Below are positions 32,505 through 42,954 of a stretch of DNA of 64,000 bases, in pieces. The stretch spans positions 1 through 64,000 of the forward strand of contig NZ_FRCL01000006.1 of NCBI RefSeq assembly GCF_900142885.1, given 5' to 3'. Both the position numbers and the translations under genes were made by a program. The stretch is from Flavobacterium xinjiangense. GTDB lineage: Bacteria > Bacteroidota > Bacteroidia > Flavobacteriales > Flavobacteriaceae. The notes beneath the pieces are model-generated. The model did not search any database. It was given only the letters and a program-made list of their open reading frames with translations, and was not told the DNA's origin. Positions within the stretch are counted from its first letter, which is position 1; every line of letters starts with the position of its first letter.

Positions 32505-35141
32505 ATGATTTTAAAAATACTCTTCCCCTCAAAAGCTACCTTTTCAAATTATATCATTATTCTTTTGTTATTTTTTTCTGTAACAAATATTTCAGCGCAA
32601 TGCGCAGGAAGTAATAATAGCATAACCATTTGTAATATTACGGATCCCAGTAGTAAATCTGTTGATCTTTTTAGTCTTTTAGGGTCTTATACGTCTGGCG
32701 GTGTTTGGAAAGATAATTTTTTTTCAGGAGGATTAAACCTTACAACGGGAATTTTAAATGCACAAATAATTAATAATAGTGGTTCTTATACATATACTTA
32801 TACCGTTGATAATGGCATGGGTTGCAAAGATTCGGCCACAATAACCGTTATTATTGGTGGCTATTCCGGAATATCAAGTCCTAATGTTTCGGCTTGTAGT
32901 GATGACTTAAATTTTAATTTATTTCAAGGGTTTAATGGGAATTTTTTAAGCCCACAGTCTAATGGAACTTGGTCAGATAATGATGGAACAGGGGCATTAA
33001 CGGATAATTTCCTTAATGCAAATAAGGCAGGGCTCGGTACACATTCGTTTACTTATACTATGCCCGCTATTGGAACCTGTCCAGAACAATCTTCTACTGT
33101 CAATGTAACCGTTTTTAGAGCACCAAATCCAGGAATTGGTGATGTTTTATTACTATGCGATTCTGATTACTTGTCTTTTAATACTAATTTAAACTTAAAT
33201 TCGATATTAACAGGAGAAGATGCAAATGGTAAATGGACTGAGGTTTCTGGCACAGCAGAATTGTCAAGCTCTTTTGATTCTACAATTGATGTTCGTCATA
33301 TCTATACTACTTTAGGTACTGGAGCGTATAACTTCATTTATTCTGTTATGCCTTCAAATCCCATTTGCGATATAAAAACATCGGCCGTAACAATCATAAT
33401 AGAAAAACAGCTTGATTTAACTGGGGCTACATTAGTAGTAAATTCTGATATATGTGAAAACGAAGTTGCTACAGCAACTTATAATGCGGTTTTAAATCAA
33501 GGAATTCAAAAAATTCCAAATGGAAGTTATTTTGTAACCTATACTATTTCAGAAGTTGTAGAACCAATTACCATTATTGCGAATTTCAATAATGGAGCTT
33601 TGATCTTTGGTATTAATCGACTTTATTTTCCACAAATTGGCAATTATACAGTTCGTATAATGGATCTTGCCAGGGTAGGCAGTTTAGGAGCATGCAAAAG
33701 TATAATAGGTTCAATTTCTGATGTTTTAAATGTATTTCCATTACCAAAAATCAATAATGCTACCTTGACGATTGACCCAATTTGCAAAGGCAATGATGCT
33801 ACTGTGAAAATCTCAGGGGACACAAATTTAACCGAGGGGAATTACAGTATTGTTTATAATCTATTAGACAGTAATATAGCCGTTGCGCAGCAAGCTTTTT
33901 TTAAAGTTGCAACGGGAACCGGAGCTTTTGTTATTCCTTCAAGTTTAATTCCTGTTGTTGGCAACATCACGATTTCAATTACAAATATCACGAATCTCTC
34001 TACAGGCTGTACAAATGTTGTAAATATAACTAAAGAGTTTGGTGTTAAACCTTCGCCAGATTTTACAAATCTTAAGTTAGATATAAAAGATGTTTGTCAA
34101 AATCAGCCCGTTGTTGTTTCGTTAAGTGGATTAGGGATTTTAACTAATATTACCATAAATTATAATTTAACTGGAGTAAATACTACAACAAACCAAACGG
34201 TCATAGTACCAGTAAGCGCCGGAAATGCAAGTTTTATAATCCCTGCGGGTTCTTTAAAAAATCCCGGGAATACTTCTCTGATAATTAATGATATTATTGA
34301 TAATGTAGGTGGATGCGGATCAAAAATAATGAATGGAACAAAGAGTTTTATAATTAATTCCGTTCCTAATACTCCTCTAACTAAGGACGAGATATTTTGT
34401 AAAAATGATAAAAAAACAATTGCAAATTTGACTCCTAGCGGAACACAGTACCAATGGTTCAATTCAGCAACAAGTACAACTACTTTGAATATTGGTACTC
34501 TTTTAGTTTCGGGAAATTATTACGTTAAGGAGGTCAATTCAGCCACTGGCTGTGAATCTGGCAGAGTGTCAGCAGTGGTTTTGGTTAACGAGGTTACAGC
34601 TCCTGCATTAAACCATGAGGGAGATAAATTTTGTGGTTTAGATAATCCTACTTTACAAAGTTTGACAAATAATACTGTTACAAACGGGGATTTATTATGG
34701 TTTGATGCAGCGATAAATGGGAAAGAATTAAATTCGACGCAATTACTTGTTGATGGTACTACCTATTATGGTTTTGAATTTTCAAATAGTACAAATTGTT
34801 ATTCTGACCCATTAGCAGTAACTGTATCACTTGCAAATTGTAATGTGACTCCAGATTTTTTTATTCCGGACGGGTTTTCGCCAAATGGAGATGCGGTAAA
34901 TGATACTTTCAGAATTCCTAATATTGAGTTTATTTATCCAGATTATTCTCTGGAAATCTACAATAGATATGGTAGTTTAATGTTTACGGCTAATAAAAAT
35001 AAAGCCGAATGGGATGGGAAAAATTCAGATTCAAATATGAATTTAGATGGGATTGCTCCTAATGGTATCTATTTTTATATCATCAATTTTAATAAAGGGA
35101 ACAAATCTCCCAAACAAGGACGACTTTATTTGAATAGATAA
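32505..35141 (+). CDS. Gliding-motility-type surface protein with T9SS type B sorting domain
   Basis: An 878-aa exported protein. The signal peptide ends near NISAQC. Several Ig-like beta-sandwich units follow (segments resembling TFTVDNGMGCKDSATITV and SFTYTMPAIGTCPEQ), and the C-terminal ~90 residues match the gliding-motility-associated CTD: PDGFSPNGDAVNDTF, EIYNRYG, WDGK and GIYFYIINF. That domain directs export and surface attachment by the type IX system. It is the first gene of a set with a PorP/SprF-like barrel and an OmpA-type protein, the arrangement of SprB-like adhesin loci. Adhesin function is inferred; it is much smaller than SprB itself. Confidence 0.9.
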   Translation: MILKILFPSKATFSNYIIILLLFFSVTNISAQCAGSNNSITICNITDPSSKSVDLFSLLGSYTSGGVWKDNFFSGGLNLTTGILNAQIINNSGSYTYTYTVDNGMGCKDSATITVIIGGYSGISSPNVSACSDDLNFNLFQGFNGNFLSPQSNGTWSDNDGTGALTDNFLNANKAGLGTHSFTYTMPAIGTCPEQSSTVNVTVFRAPNPGIGDVLLLCDSDYLSFNTNLNLNSILTGEDANGKWTEVSGTAELSSSFDSTIDVRHIYTTLGTGAYNFIYSVMPSNPICDIKTSAVTIIIEKQLDLTGATLVVNSDICENEVATATYNAVLNQGIQKIPNGSYFVTYTISEVVEPITIIANFNNGALIFGINRLYFPQIGNYTVRIMDLARVGSLGACKSIIGSISDVLNVFPLPKINNATLTIDPICKGNDATVKISGDTNLTEGNYSIVYNLLDSNIAVAQQAFFKVATGTGAFVIPSSLIPVVGNITISITNITNLSTGCTNVVNITKEFGVKPSPDFTNLKLDIKDVCQNQPVVVSLSGLGILTNITINYNLTGVNTTTNQTVIVPVSAGNASFIIPAGSLKNPGNTSLIINDIIDNVGGCGSKIMNGTKSFIINSVPNTPLTKDEIFCKNDKKTIANLTPSGTQYQWFNSATSTTTLNIGTLLVSGNYYVKEVNSATGCESGRVSAVVLVNEVTAPALNHEGDKFCGLDNPTLQSLTNNTVTNGDLLWFDAAINGKELNSTQLLVDGTTYYGFEFSNSTNCYSDPLAVTVSLANCNVTPDFFIPDGFSPNGDAVNDTFRIPNIEFIYPDYSLEIYNRYGSLMFTANKNKAEWDGKNSDSNMNLDGIAPNGIYFYIINFNKGNKSPKQGRLYLNR

Positions 35142-35172
35142 GTGTTCCTCTTTATATTAAACTAAATCTCAA

Positions 35173-36099
35173 ATGAAAAAAAGAATACTAATTATAATTT
35201 TTTTATTTTTTATAATAAGGGTCTCTGCTCAGCAAGATGCAGAATATACACAATACATGTATAATATGAATGTGTTGAACCCAGCTTATGCAACGGGGAT
35301 GCAATCGATGCTGGATATAGGTACAGTATACAGAACACAATGGGTTGGCGCGGTTGGCGCGCCAAAGACATTATCCGTTTTTGCTCACATGCCCGTAAAC
35401 AAAAAAATAGAAATTGGTTTTTCTTTGATTTCTGATGATATTGGAGATGGGGCAAAAAAAGAAAATAACTTCTACGTTGATTTTGCTTATGTACTTCAAC
35501 TGAACGATTCGCAACGGCTTTCTTTGGGATTGAAAGCTGGTGCAACATCGATACAAACTAATTTTAATGGTTTTAAGTTTGAAAGTTCATCCCCGGATTT
35601 TGCCTTTGAAAATGTAAATATTTTAAAACCTAATATTGGAATTGGTGCCTATTATTTTAATGATGTTTATTACGTTGGATTATCTGCGCCCAATCTTCTC
35701 AATTCAAAACATATTGAAGAACGTTCTGGAATTAGCAATTATGGTTCAGAAAATGTCCATGTTTTTTTTACAGGGGGATACGTATTTACCTTGTCTGATT
35801 CATTCAAATTGAAACCAGCTTTCATGTCAAAATTTGTACAAGGAGCACCGATAGCTGTAGATGTTTCTGCTAATGTTTTGTATAACGACAAATTTGAACT
35901 TGGCGCGGCTTATAGAGTGGGAGATGCAATTAGCGCTTTGATGAATGTAAAAGTAACTCCAAGTGTCAGAGTAGGATATGCTTATGATTATACCATTTCA
36001 AATTTGGGGCAGTTCAATTCTGGAACGCATGAAATTTTTGTTCTATTTAATTTAGATTTGTTAGGCAAAGGCTATGATAAATCACCAAGATTCTTCTAA
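35173..36099 (+). CDS. PorP/SprF family type IX secretion membrane protein
   Basis: A 308-aa outer-membrane protein with a signal peptide (~1-19), the conserved QDAEYTQYMYNMNVLNPAYA start, and MSALMNVKV-like C-terminal strands. Such proteins work with a specific CTD cargo, placing it on the cell surface. It begins 31 bases after the cargo gene at 32505 and the OmpA-type gene starts 10 bases after it, so the three are probably one operon. Confidence 0.92.
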   Translation: MKKRILIIIFLFFIIRVSAQQDAEYTQYMYNMNVLNPAYATGMQSMLDIGTVYRTQWVGAVGAPKTLSVFAHMPVNKKIEIGFSLISDDIGDGAKKENNFYVDFAYVLQLNDSQRLSLGLKAGATSIQTNFNGFKFESSSPDFAFENVNILKPNIGIGAYYFNDVYYVGLSAPNLLNSKHIEERSGISNYGSENVHVFFTGGYVFTLSDSFKLKPAFMSKFVQGAPIAVDVSANVLYNDKFELGAAYRVGDAISALMNVKVTPSVRVGYAYDYTISNLGQFNSGTHEIFVLFNLDLLGKGYDKSPRFF

Positions 36100-36109
36100 A
36101 AAAATAAAT

Positions 36110-38206
36110 ATGAAAAGAATATTTCTAATTATAATTGTATTTTCAGTACAACTAATAAATGCACAAACACAGGATTTGCAAAGAGCGAATCGCTTTTTTG
36201 AAAGAACTTTTTATAGCGAAGCCATCCCTTTGTATGAAAGTAGTATTAAAACAAATCGTTCTATTGATGTCGTAAAAAATTTAGCAGATTGCTATTACTA
36301 TACAGATGATTATGAAAATGCCCAAAGACAATACCGCTTTCTAATGTCCAGATTCAAAACAGGGCTTGAGGAAGAATATTATTTCAGGTATTCTCAAACA
36401 CTGAAAGCGACAGGAGATTATGAAGGATCTAAGGCAATTATCCGTGAATATCTGATTAACACAAATAACAAAGAATCCTTAAACAATTTTGAAAAAGAGA
36501 ACAAGGATCTAGAAAATATAACCGCTATAGGAAATAGATTTGAAATTAAAAATTTAGCTTTAAATACGGTAAATTCCGAATTTGGAGCTGTGAAACAAGG
36601 GCAGAATCTAATTTTTTCAGGCATTAAAAAGAAAGAAGGTTTATTTGATAAGACATACAAATGGAATAATGAACTTTATCTGGATTTACTGACAGTAAGT
36701 TTAGAAAAAAGTAATTCAAAAGATTCAATGGTGAATTATTTCTCGGATGAATTAAATACATCGATGCACGAGGCGAATGCTGTTTTTACAAAAGATGGCA
36801 AAACGGTTTATTTTACCAGAAATAATTATAAAAAGGGCAAAAGAGCAAAAAATAGCAATAAAATCTCCAACTTACAGATCTTTAAAGCGCAGTTAAATAA
36901 TGGTAAATGGTCCGCTGTAGAGTCGCTTCCTTTCAATAGCGATGATTATTCTACAGAACATCCTGCTTTGAGCAATGACGAAAAAACATTGTATTTTGCT
37001 TCAGATATGCCTGGTACTTTAGGCTCATTTGATATTTTTAGTGTTTCAATAAATGGCGTTGATTATGGAACTCCAAAAAATTTAGGTAATAAAATAAATA
37101 CGCCTAAAAAAGAACAATTCCCTTTTGTATCAAAAGACAATAAGTTGTACTTTTCTTCCAATGGGCATTCAGGATATGGTTCTTTGGATGTTTTCGTATC
37201 TGAAATAGATAATAATAGCTTTTCAAAACCATTAAATATTGGACTTCCAGTGAATTCAGGTTTCGATGATTTTTCATTTACTATTGATTCAGAATCAAGA
37301 GATGGGTATTTCTCGTCCAACAGACCAGGAGGAAAAGGGAATGATGATATTTATGAGTTAAAAGAAACGAAACCTTTAGTAATAGAGGATTGTGCGCAAT
37401 TAATCGCTGGAATAATTACAGATGTAGATACAAAGGTGCCATTAGAAAACGCTTTGGTAAGTTTACAGAATTTTGATAAAGTTGAAATCCAAAAAGTTTT
37501 AACTGCTCAAGACGGAAAATTCAGCTTTGCCGTTGGTTGTGAAACGGGTTATTCAGTTTTGGCCTCCAAAGAGGATTACACAAAAGATTCAAGATCATTC
37601 AAACTCAACAAAGAAAGAAATAAAATCAGTGACGGTTCCATGTCTTTAAAGTCTGCTTTGATGATTAAAAAAGAAGAGGAAATAGCAATTCAGAAAAAGA
37701 AAAATGAGGAAATTGCCTTAATTGAAAAAGGTAAAACAGACAAGCAAACTGCTGCTCAAAAAGAAATTGAAATTGCCCAAATTAAGAAAAAAGAAAAAAT
37801 AGATAATATTATCGCTGCGGAAAAAGATGTGATAAAAGATAAAGACCGTTTAATTATCAAAACTGATCCTATATATTTCGATTATGATTTATGGTATATT
37901 CGTAAAGAATCAAAACCAATTCTAAATCGAGTTATTGAAATAATGAAAAAATATCCATTTATGGTTGTCGAAATTGGCTCTCATACTGATAATAGGGGAA
38001 ATGATAATTACAATAGGAATCTTTCCACACATAGGGCTGAATCAACAAGAGCGTATTTCATAAATCAGGGAATAGTTGAAAAAAGAATCATTGCAAAAGG
38101 ATATGGAGAAACTGTCCAAATCATAAAATGTGAGCCAAGTCAATCTTGTACCGAAGAACAACATGAATTGAACAGACGAAGTGAATTTGTAATTAAAAAT
38201 TTATAG
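36110..38206 (+). CDS. OmpA-family protein with TPR and WD40-like repeats
   Basis: A 698-aa exported protein. After a signal peptide ending near INAQT come TPR-like helices (~15-110), PD40/WD40-like blades (~190-400, e.g. GKTVYFTRNN, LYFASDMPG, DIYELKET), a carboxypeptidase-like regulatory beta domain (~435-520), a Lys/Glu-rich helical stretch (~530-600) and a C-terminal OmpA peptidoglycan-binding domain with SHTDNRG and NLSTHRAE. Similar to the PorE-type and SprB-locus OmpA proteins. ATG 36110 is chosen since the longer frame from 36074 would precede the signal peptide and overlap the PorP/SprF gene. Confidence 0.9.
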   Translation: MKRIFLIIIVFSVQLINAQTQDLQRANRFFERTFYSEAIPLYESSIKTNRSIDVVKNLADCYYYTDDYENAQRQYRFLMSRFKTGLEEEYYFRYSQTLKATGDYEGSKAIIREYLINTNNKESLNNFEKENKDLENITAIGNRFEIKNLALNTVNSEFGAVKQGQNLIFSGIKKKEGLFDKTYKWNNELYLDLLTVSLEKSNSKDSMVNYFSDELNTSMHEANAVFTKDGKTVYFTRNNYKKGKRAKNSNKISNLQIFKAQLNNGKWSAVESLPFNSDDYSTEHPALSNDEKTLYFASDMPGTLGSFDIFSVSINGVDYGTPKNLGNKINTPKKEQFPFVSKDNKLYFSSNGHSGYGSLDVFVSEIDNNSFSKPLNIGLPVNSGFDDFSFTIDSESRDGYFSSNRPGGKGNDDIYELKETKPLVIEDCAQLIAGIITDVDTKVPLENALVSLQNFDKVEIQKVLTAQDGKFSFAVGCETGYSVLASKEDYTKDSRSFKLNKERNKISDGSMSLKSALMIKKEEEIAIQKKKNEEIALIEKGKTDKQTAAQKEIEIAQIKKKEKIDNIIAAEKDVIKDKDRLIIKTDPIYFDYDLWYIRKESKPILNRVIEIMKKYPFMVVEIGSHTDNRGNDNYNRNLSTHRAESTRAYFINQGIVEKRIIAKGYGETVQIIKCEPSQSCTEEQHELNRRSEFVIKNL

Positions 38207-38257
38207 TTCGGATAAATGCTAAAATCCAAATTTTGTTTGTCATCGTTATTGCAAATA

Positions 38258-38294
38258 AAAACGCCCAATTCTGAATTAGAATTGGGCGTTTTAC
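38258..38294. terminator. Bidirectional terminator between the OmpA gene and pheT
   Basis: A perfect 15-bp stem (38258-38272 with 38278-38292, loop GAATT) with T-runs on both strands. Confidence 0.9.
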
Positions 38295-38311
38295 ATTTTA
38301 TAAAAACTTTT

Positions 38312-40732
38312 TTATCTGAGGCTTGCTCCAAGCTCGGTTTCAAAATTATTTTGCAATTTGCTCATGATTTTATCAATTTGAGCATCGGTCAATGTTTTTG
38401 AATGATCTTGAATGGTAAAGCTCAAAGCATATGATTTTTTCCCTTCAGGAAGATTTTGTCCTTCATATACATCAAACAAATTAATATCTTTTAATAGTGT
38501 TTTCTCCGTTTGTCTTGCAACGGAATAAATACTGTCATACGTTACGTTTTGATCAATCAATAAAGCTAAATCTCTGCGAACTTCAGGATATTTAGGAATC
38601 TCAGTATATTTTATTTTAGTAGAAATTAATTTTAAAATCAAAGCCCAGTTAAAATCGGCAAAAAATACTTCTTGTTTTATTCCAAAATTTTTCAAAATTG
38701 ATTTTTTCACAACACCCAATTCCACTATTATTTCTTGGCCAAAGCCAATAGCAATTCCTTCAGAAAACACATCCGAAGTTACCGGTAGATTTTGTGTTTT
38801 TTGAATACCTAATCTTGAAAGTATCGCATTTGCATAACCTTTAAACAAAAAGAAATCAGAAGGTTTTTGAGCGTTGGTCCAGCTTTCCTGATTTCTGTTT
38901 CCAGAAAGGAATAAAGTCAGATGTTTACGTTCTTCATAACCTGATGGAAGATTATGGTACGTTTTTCCAAATTCAAATAATTTTAAATCGGCATTTTTAC
39001 GATTGATATTATAAGAGATTGCTTCTAATCCTGAGAATAATAAAGATTGACGCATTGTTGCTAAATCATTGCTCAAAGGATTAAGCATTGTTACATTATG
39101 CGCTGCATTCAATACTTCAGAAAGTTCAACATAAGATGCTGTCGTCAATGAATTAGCCATCATTTCATTGAATCCTTGCGAATTTAATTGAGTGGCAATC
39201 GTATTTTGTATTTTATAATCTTCGTTTCTTGGAGAATTAGAAACCGTAGCATTTAGTTTTTTAGAAAAATTAATATTGTTATACCCATATACTCTAAGGA
39301 TTTCTTCAATAACATCAATTTCTCTTTGTACATCAACACGGTAAGCAGGAATTGTTAATCCTAATCCGGCATCCGAAACGCTGTTTACTTTTATATCTAA
39401 TGAAACCAATATTTTCTTAATGTTATCTTTAGGCAATTCCTGACCTATAATTTTAGCCACTTTGCTAAAATTTAAAAATACAGAGGAGTCTTCAATTTTC
39501 TTTGGATAGAAATTAACTACATCGGATGTTATTTCGCCACCAGCTACTTCTTGTATTAATAACGCCGCACGTTTTAACGCATATTCAGTAATAGTTGGGT
39601 CAATACCTCTTTCAAATCTAAAAGAAGCATCGGTGTTTAACTGATGTCTTTTTGCAGTTTTACGGATACTTACAGGATTGAAGTAAGCACTTTCTAAGAA
39701 AACAGAATTTGTGTTTTCAGAAACTCCTGATTTTTTTCCTCCAAAAACGCCTGCAATACATAAAGGTCCTTTCTCATCACAAATCATTAAATCTTCCTCG
39801 TGAAGGGTTCTTTCGACGTCATCAAGTGTAACAAATTTTGTTCCTGCAGGAAGAGTTTGAACGATTATTTTTCCGTTAATTTTTGAAGCGTCAAAAGCGT
39901 GTAAAGGCTGACCTAATTCATGTAAAACATAATTAGTTACATCAATAATATTATTTTTTGGATTTAATCCAATCGCTTTTAAACGGTTTTGTAACCATTC
40001 TGGTGAAGGTTTTACAGTTATTCCTGAAATAGTCACACCACAATATCTCGGTGCTAGTTTAGATTCTTTTACATCAACATCGATTTTTAAAGTTCTTTTG
40101 TCAACTCTAAAATTACTTACTGATGGTGTAATCAATTCTACATTCACGCCACTTTGTAACATTCCGGCTCTTAAATCTCTGGCTGTTCCAAGATGGCTCA
40201 TGGCATCAGCACGATTAGGCGTTAATCCAATTTCGAATACTTCGTCATTTTCAATTTTGAAAACTGTTGCAGCTGGAGTTCCAGCCACTAAAGCGTCATC
40301 TAATATCATGATTCCATCATGGCTTTCGCCAAGTCCTAATTCATCTTCAGCGCAAATCATACCGTGACTTTCCTGTCCGCGAATTTTTCCTTTTTTAATC
40401 GAAAAAGCAACACCTTCTTTATCATATAATGTTGTCCCGATAGTAGCAACTGGTACTTTTTGTCCCGCAGCAACATTACTGGCACCACATACAATTTGAA
40501 CAGGGACTCCATCGCCTAAATCAACCGTTGTTATTTTTAGTCTATCAGCGTCTGGATGCTGTAGGCAGGTAAGTACATGTCCTACAACAATACCTTCTAA
40601 TCCGCCTTTCACCGATTGGTATTTATCAACAATTTCTACTTCCAGACCTAAATCTGTTAGCAATGCTGCTGTTTCTTCGGATTTCCAGTCTATTTTAATG
40701 AATTGTTTTAACCAGTTGTAAGATATTTTCAT
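38312..40732 (-). CDS. pheT: Phenylalanyl-tRNA synthetase beta subunit
   Basis: An 806-aa subunit of PheRS, which charges tRNA-Phe in an alpha2-beta2 complex. Domains in order: N-terminal OB-type tRNA-binding domain (~40-150, with VVGHVLTCLQHPDADRL), B3/B4 editing domain (~215-385), B5 domain (~405-475), a catalytic-like core, and the C-terminal FDX-ACB anticodon-binding domain (~710-806). Full length. pheS is not in the window, so the two subunits are encoded apart, as is common in this phylum. A -7 box lies just upstream. Confidence 0.96.
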   Translation of the reverse strand: MKISYNWLKQFIKIDWKSEETAALLTDLGLEVEIVDKYQSVKGGLEGIVVGHVLTCLQHPDADRLKITTVDLGDGVPVQIVCGASNVAAGQKVPVATIGTTLYDKEGVAFSIKKGKIRGQESHGMICAEDELGLGESHDGIMILDDALVAGTPAATVFKIENDEVFEIGLTPNRADAMSHLGTARDLRAGMLQSGVNVELITPSVSNFRVDKRTLKIDVDVKESKLAPRYCGVTISGITVKPSPEWLQNRLKAIGLNPKNNIIDVTNYVLHELGQPLHAFDASKINGKIIVQTLPAGTKFVTLDDVERTLHEEDLMICDEKGPLCIAGVFGGKKSGVSENTNSVFLESAYFNPVSIRKTAKRHQLNTDASFRFERGIDPTITEYALKRAALLIQEVAGGEITSDVVNFYPKKIEDSSVFLNFSKVAKIIGQELPKDNIKKILVSLDIKVNSVSDAGLGLTIPAYRVDVQREIDVIEEILRVYGYNNINFSKKLNATVSNSPRNEDYKIQNTIATQLNSQGFNEMMANSLTTASYVELSEVLNAAHNVTMLNPLSNDLATMRQSLLFSGLEAISYNINRKNADLKLFEFGKTYHNLPSGYEERKHLTLFLSGNRNQESWTNAQKPSDFFLFKGYANAILSRLGIQKTQNLPVTSDVFSEGIAIGFGQEIIVELGVVKKSILKNFGIKQEVFFADFNWALILKLISTKIKYTEIPKYPEVRRDLALLIDQNVTYDSIYSVARQTEKTLLKDINLFDVYEGQNLPEGKKSYALSFTIQDHSKTLTDAQIDKIMSKLQNNFETELGASLR

Positions 40733-40753
40733 CTGTCAATTTTAATAAGGTTG

Positions 40754-40761
40754 CAAATATA
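40754..40761 (-). promoter_or_regulatory. Candidate pheT -7 box, TATATTTG
   Basis: On the bottom strand this matches TAnnTTTG exactly, 21 bases before pheT. A TTG lies about 24 bases further upstream, a little far for a -33 box. Confidence 0.5.
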
Positions 40762-40976
40762 AGGATTGCAGGTTGGAGAAAGAAACAATTTTTTTGGTTT
40801 TTTATAACTGATTTGTCACATTTTGGTAGTATTAAAAATAGCGATTTAACACTATTAAACATAAATAGATACGAATAAAATAATAAAATAACGTTAAAAA
40901 AACACATATGAAAATTAAATGCTACTAGTTGAACGAATTGTGCTATTCTAATGCTAAAGAGGAAGGTATATTTGAT

Positions 40977-40984
40977 AAAATATA
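40977..40984 (+). promoter_or_regulatory. Candidate -7 box, TATATTTG
   Basis: This matches TAnnTTTG 13 bases before the aldehyde dehydrogenase ATG, which would leave a very short leader. Tentative; the convergent AraC regulator could act nearby. Confidence 0.33.
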
Positions 40985-40997
40985 AATCGATAACAAT

Positions 40998-42503
40998 ATG
41001 GATAACGTAGTAAAAAGACCTGAATTTAAGGCAACATATGATAATTATATAGGAGGAAATTTCGTTGCACCAATCGGCGGACAGTATTTTGATGTGGTTT
41101 CTCCAATTGATGGAAAAGTATTTACAAGAGCTGCACATTCAACTAAAGTAGATATAGATCTGGCGGTTGACAAAGCGCATGAAGCTTTTCAAACATGGGG
41201 AAAAACATCCGTTACGGAACGCAGTAATTTATTGAATAAAATTGCACAGGTTATGGAAGATAACCTAGAATATCTAGCGACCGTTGAAACTATCGATAAC
41301 GGAAAAGCGATTCGGGAAACTTTAGCTGCCGATATGCCATTAGCAATTGATCATTTTAGATATTTTGCTGGTGTAATTCGAGCCGAGGAAAGTTCGATTG
41401 CTGAACTTGATTCTCAAACCGTTTCTATTGCTTTAAGCGAACCTTTGGGGGTAATTGCCCAAATTATTCCTTGGAATTTCCCAATTTTAATGGCCGTTTG
41501 GAAATTAGCTCCGGCCTTGGCTGCAGGAAATACAGTCGTTTTGAAACCTGCAGAAAGTACGCCCATTTCTATTCTAGTTTTAATGGAATTAATAGGTGAC
41601 ATTCTTCCTCCCGGAGTTATAAATATAGTTAATGGTTTTGGCGCTGAACTTGGAAGAGCTTTGGTTACTAACAAAAAAGTGTCGAAAGCAGCATTTACAG
41701 GATCTACACCTACAGGTCGTTTAGTAATGCAATATGCTACTGAAAATATCATCCCCGTAACACTGGAATTGGGAGGGAAATCACCAAATATCTTTATGAA
41801 ATCCGTAGGAGATGCTGATGACGATTTCTTTGACAAAGCTATTGAAGGAGCAGTAATGTTTGCCTTAAATCAAGGTGAAATTTGTACCTGTCCGTCTAGA
41901 TTATTGGTTCATGAAGACATCTACGAAAAATTCATTGCCAGAGTAATCGAAAGAACAGCGGCAATCAAAATGGGAAATCCATTGGACAGAACAACTATGA
42001 TGGGAGCGCAGACTTCATTAGTTCAAAAAGAAAAAATCCTTAGTTATATTAAATTAGGAAAAGAAGAAAATGCCGAAGTATTAATTGGTGGTGAAGAAAA
42101 CCATATGGAAGGTGATCTTGCGGGTGGTTACTATATTAAACCAACGCTTTTCAAAGGAAATAATAAAATGCGTATTTTTCAAGAAGAAATCTTCGGGCCG
42201 GTTTTAGCGGTTACCACTTTTAAAACAACGGAAGAAGCAATTGCAATTGCAAATGATTCGATGTACGGTTTAGGCGCTGGAGTATGGACACGCGATGCGC
42301 ATGAAATTTATCAGGTTCCAAGAGCCATTCAATCGGGCCGTGTTTGGATTAATCAATACCATTCTTATCCTGCAGGTGCTCCTTTTGGAGGATACAAACA
42401 ATCAGGAATTGGTCGTGAAAATCACAAAATGATGCTTGGACATTACCGTCAAACAAAAAATATGTTGATTTCTTATGATAAAAAGAAATTAGGTTTCTTT
42501 TAG
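40998..42503 (+). CDS. Aldehyde dehydrogenase (acetaldehyde dehydrogenase, ExaC/AcoD type)
   Basis: A 501-aa NAD(P)-dependent aldehyde dehydrogenase. Catalytic Glu is in LELGGKSPN and catalytic Cys in GEICTCPSR. The N-terminal segment [12 protein letters not shown] and [15 protein letters not shown] are typical of the ExaC/AcoD/AldB acetaldehyde dehydrogenase group. A DUF779 gene and an AraC-type regulator follow; I recall the DUF779 partner beside such dehydrogenases in other bacteria. The role would be oxidation of acetaldehyde or similar short aldehydes. Sequence alone does not prove the substrate. Confidence 0.93.
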   Translation: MDNVVKRPEFKATYDNYIGGNFVAPIGGQYFDVVSPIDGKVFTRAAHSTKVDIDLAVDKAHEAFQTWGKTSVTERSNLLNKIAQVMEDNLEYLATVETIDNGKAIRETLAADMPLAIDHFRYFAGVIRAEESSIAELDSQTVSIALSEPLGVIAQIIPWNFPILMAVWKLAPALAAGNTVVLKPAESTPISILVLMELIGDILPPGVINIVNGFGAELGRALVTNKKVSKAAFTGSTPTGRLVMQYATENIIPVTLELGGKSPNIFMKSVGDADDDFFDKAIEGAVMFALNQGEICTCPSRLLVHEDIYEKFIARVIERTAAIKMGNPLDRTTMMGAQTSLVQKEKILSYIKLGKEENAEVLIGGEENHMEGDLAGGYYIKPTLFKGNNKMRIFQEEIFGPVLAVTTFKTTEEAIAIANDSMYGLGAGVWTRDAHEIYQVPRAIQSGRVWINQYHSYPAGAPFGGYKQSGIGRENHKMMLGHYRQTKNMLISYDKKKLGFF

Positions 42504-42528
42504 TAGTTACAGATTATTGGTTAATCTT

Positions 42529-42566
42529 AAACCTGACAGATTGTATAATTTGTCAGGTTTTATTTT
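42529..42566 (+). terminator. Hairpin between aldehyde dehydrogenase and DUF779 genes
   Basis: AAACCTGACA (42529-42538) pairs with TGTCAGGTTT (42551-42560) around a 12-base loop, and a short T-rich tract follows. It could end some transcripts and so lower DUF779 expression relative to the dehydrogenase. Confidence 0.6.
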
Positions 42567-42578
42567 AAATTTAAAAAA

Positions 42579-42953
42579 ATGACAAAAAGAGTCGATGCCA
42601 CAGAAAAAGCAGTAGAATTAATCAAAATTTTACAAGAAAAACATGGAGATTTAATGTTTTACCAAGCCGGAGGATGTTGTGAAGGAACACAGCCACAATG
42701 TTTTGAGAAAGGTGGGTTCTACCAAAGATTGGGTGATGTTTGTATTGGTTCTATAGAAAACACAGAATTTTGGGTTGACAAAGATTTGTTCGAATATTGG
42801 AAACATGCTCATTTTACTTTGGATGTAATTGATGCCTTTGGCGTTGGAGGTTTTTCATTGGAAACACCATTGAAAAAAACATTCCGAATTGAATACCGAA
42901 TTTTTACTCCAGAAGAAGAGCAATCACTCGAACCTTTAAAATATATTGAATAA
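42579..42953 (+). CDS. DUF779 domain protein
   Basis: A 124-aa protein of the DUF779 family. Conserved parts include QAGGCCEGTQPQCF, with three clustered cysteines, and FSLETPLKKTFRIEYRIF. No reaction is established for the family. Its position right behind an acetaldehyde-type dehydrogenase is a recurrent arrangement, so it may assist or stabilise that enzyme. It is convergent with the araC-type gene and their stops are one base apart. Confidence 0.88.
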   Translation: MTKRVDATEKAVELIKILQEKHGDLMFYQAGGCCEGTQPQCFEKGGFYQRLGDVCIGSIENTEFWVDKDLFEYWKHAHFTLDVIDAFGVGGFSLETPLKKTFRIEYRIFTPEEEQSLEPLKYIE

Positions 42954-42954
42954 T

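Noticed and set aside
35210..35556. Bottom-strand frames of about 60-112 codons inside the PorP/SprF gene
   Set aside because: Antisense shadows of a well-supported gene; the translations are Cys- and Phe-rich without recognisable motifs.
40695..41138. Bottom-strand reading frame of 147 codons over the pheT-dehydrogenase gap
   Set aside because: It overlaps the start of pheT in another frame and the start of the dehydrogenase gene antisense; the translation is hydrophobic and AT-driven with no protein-like motifs.
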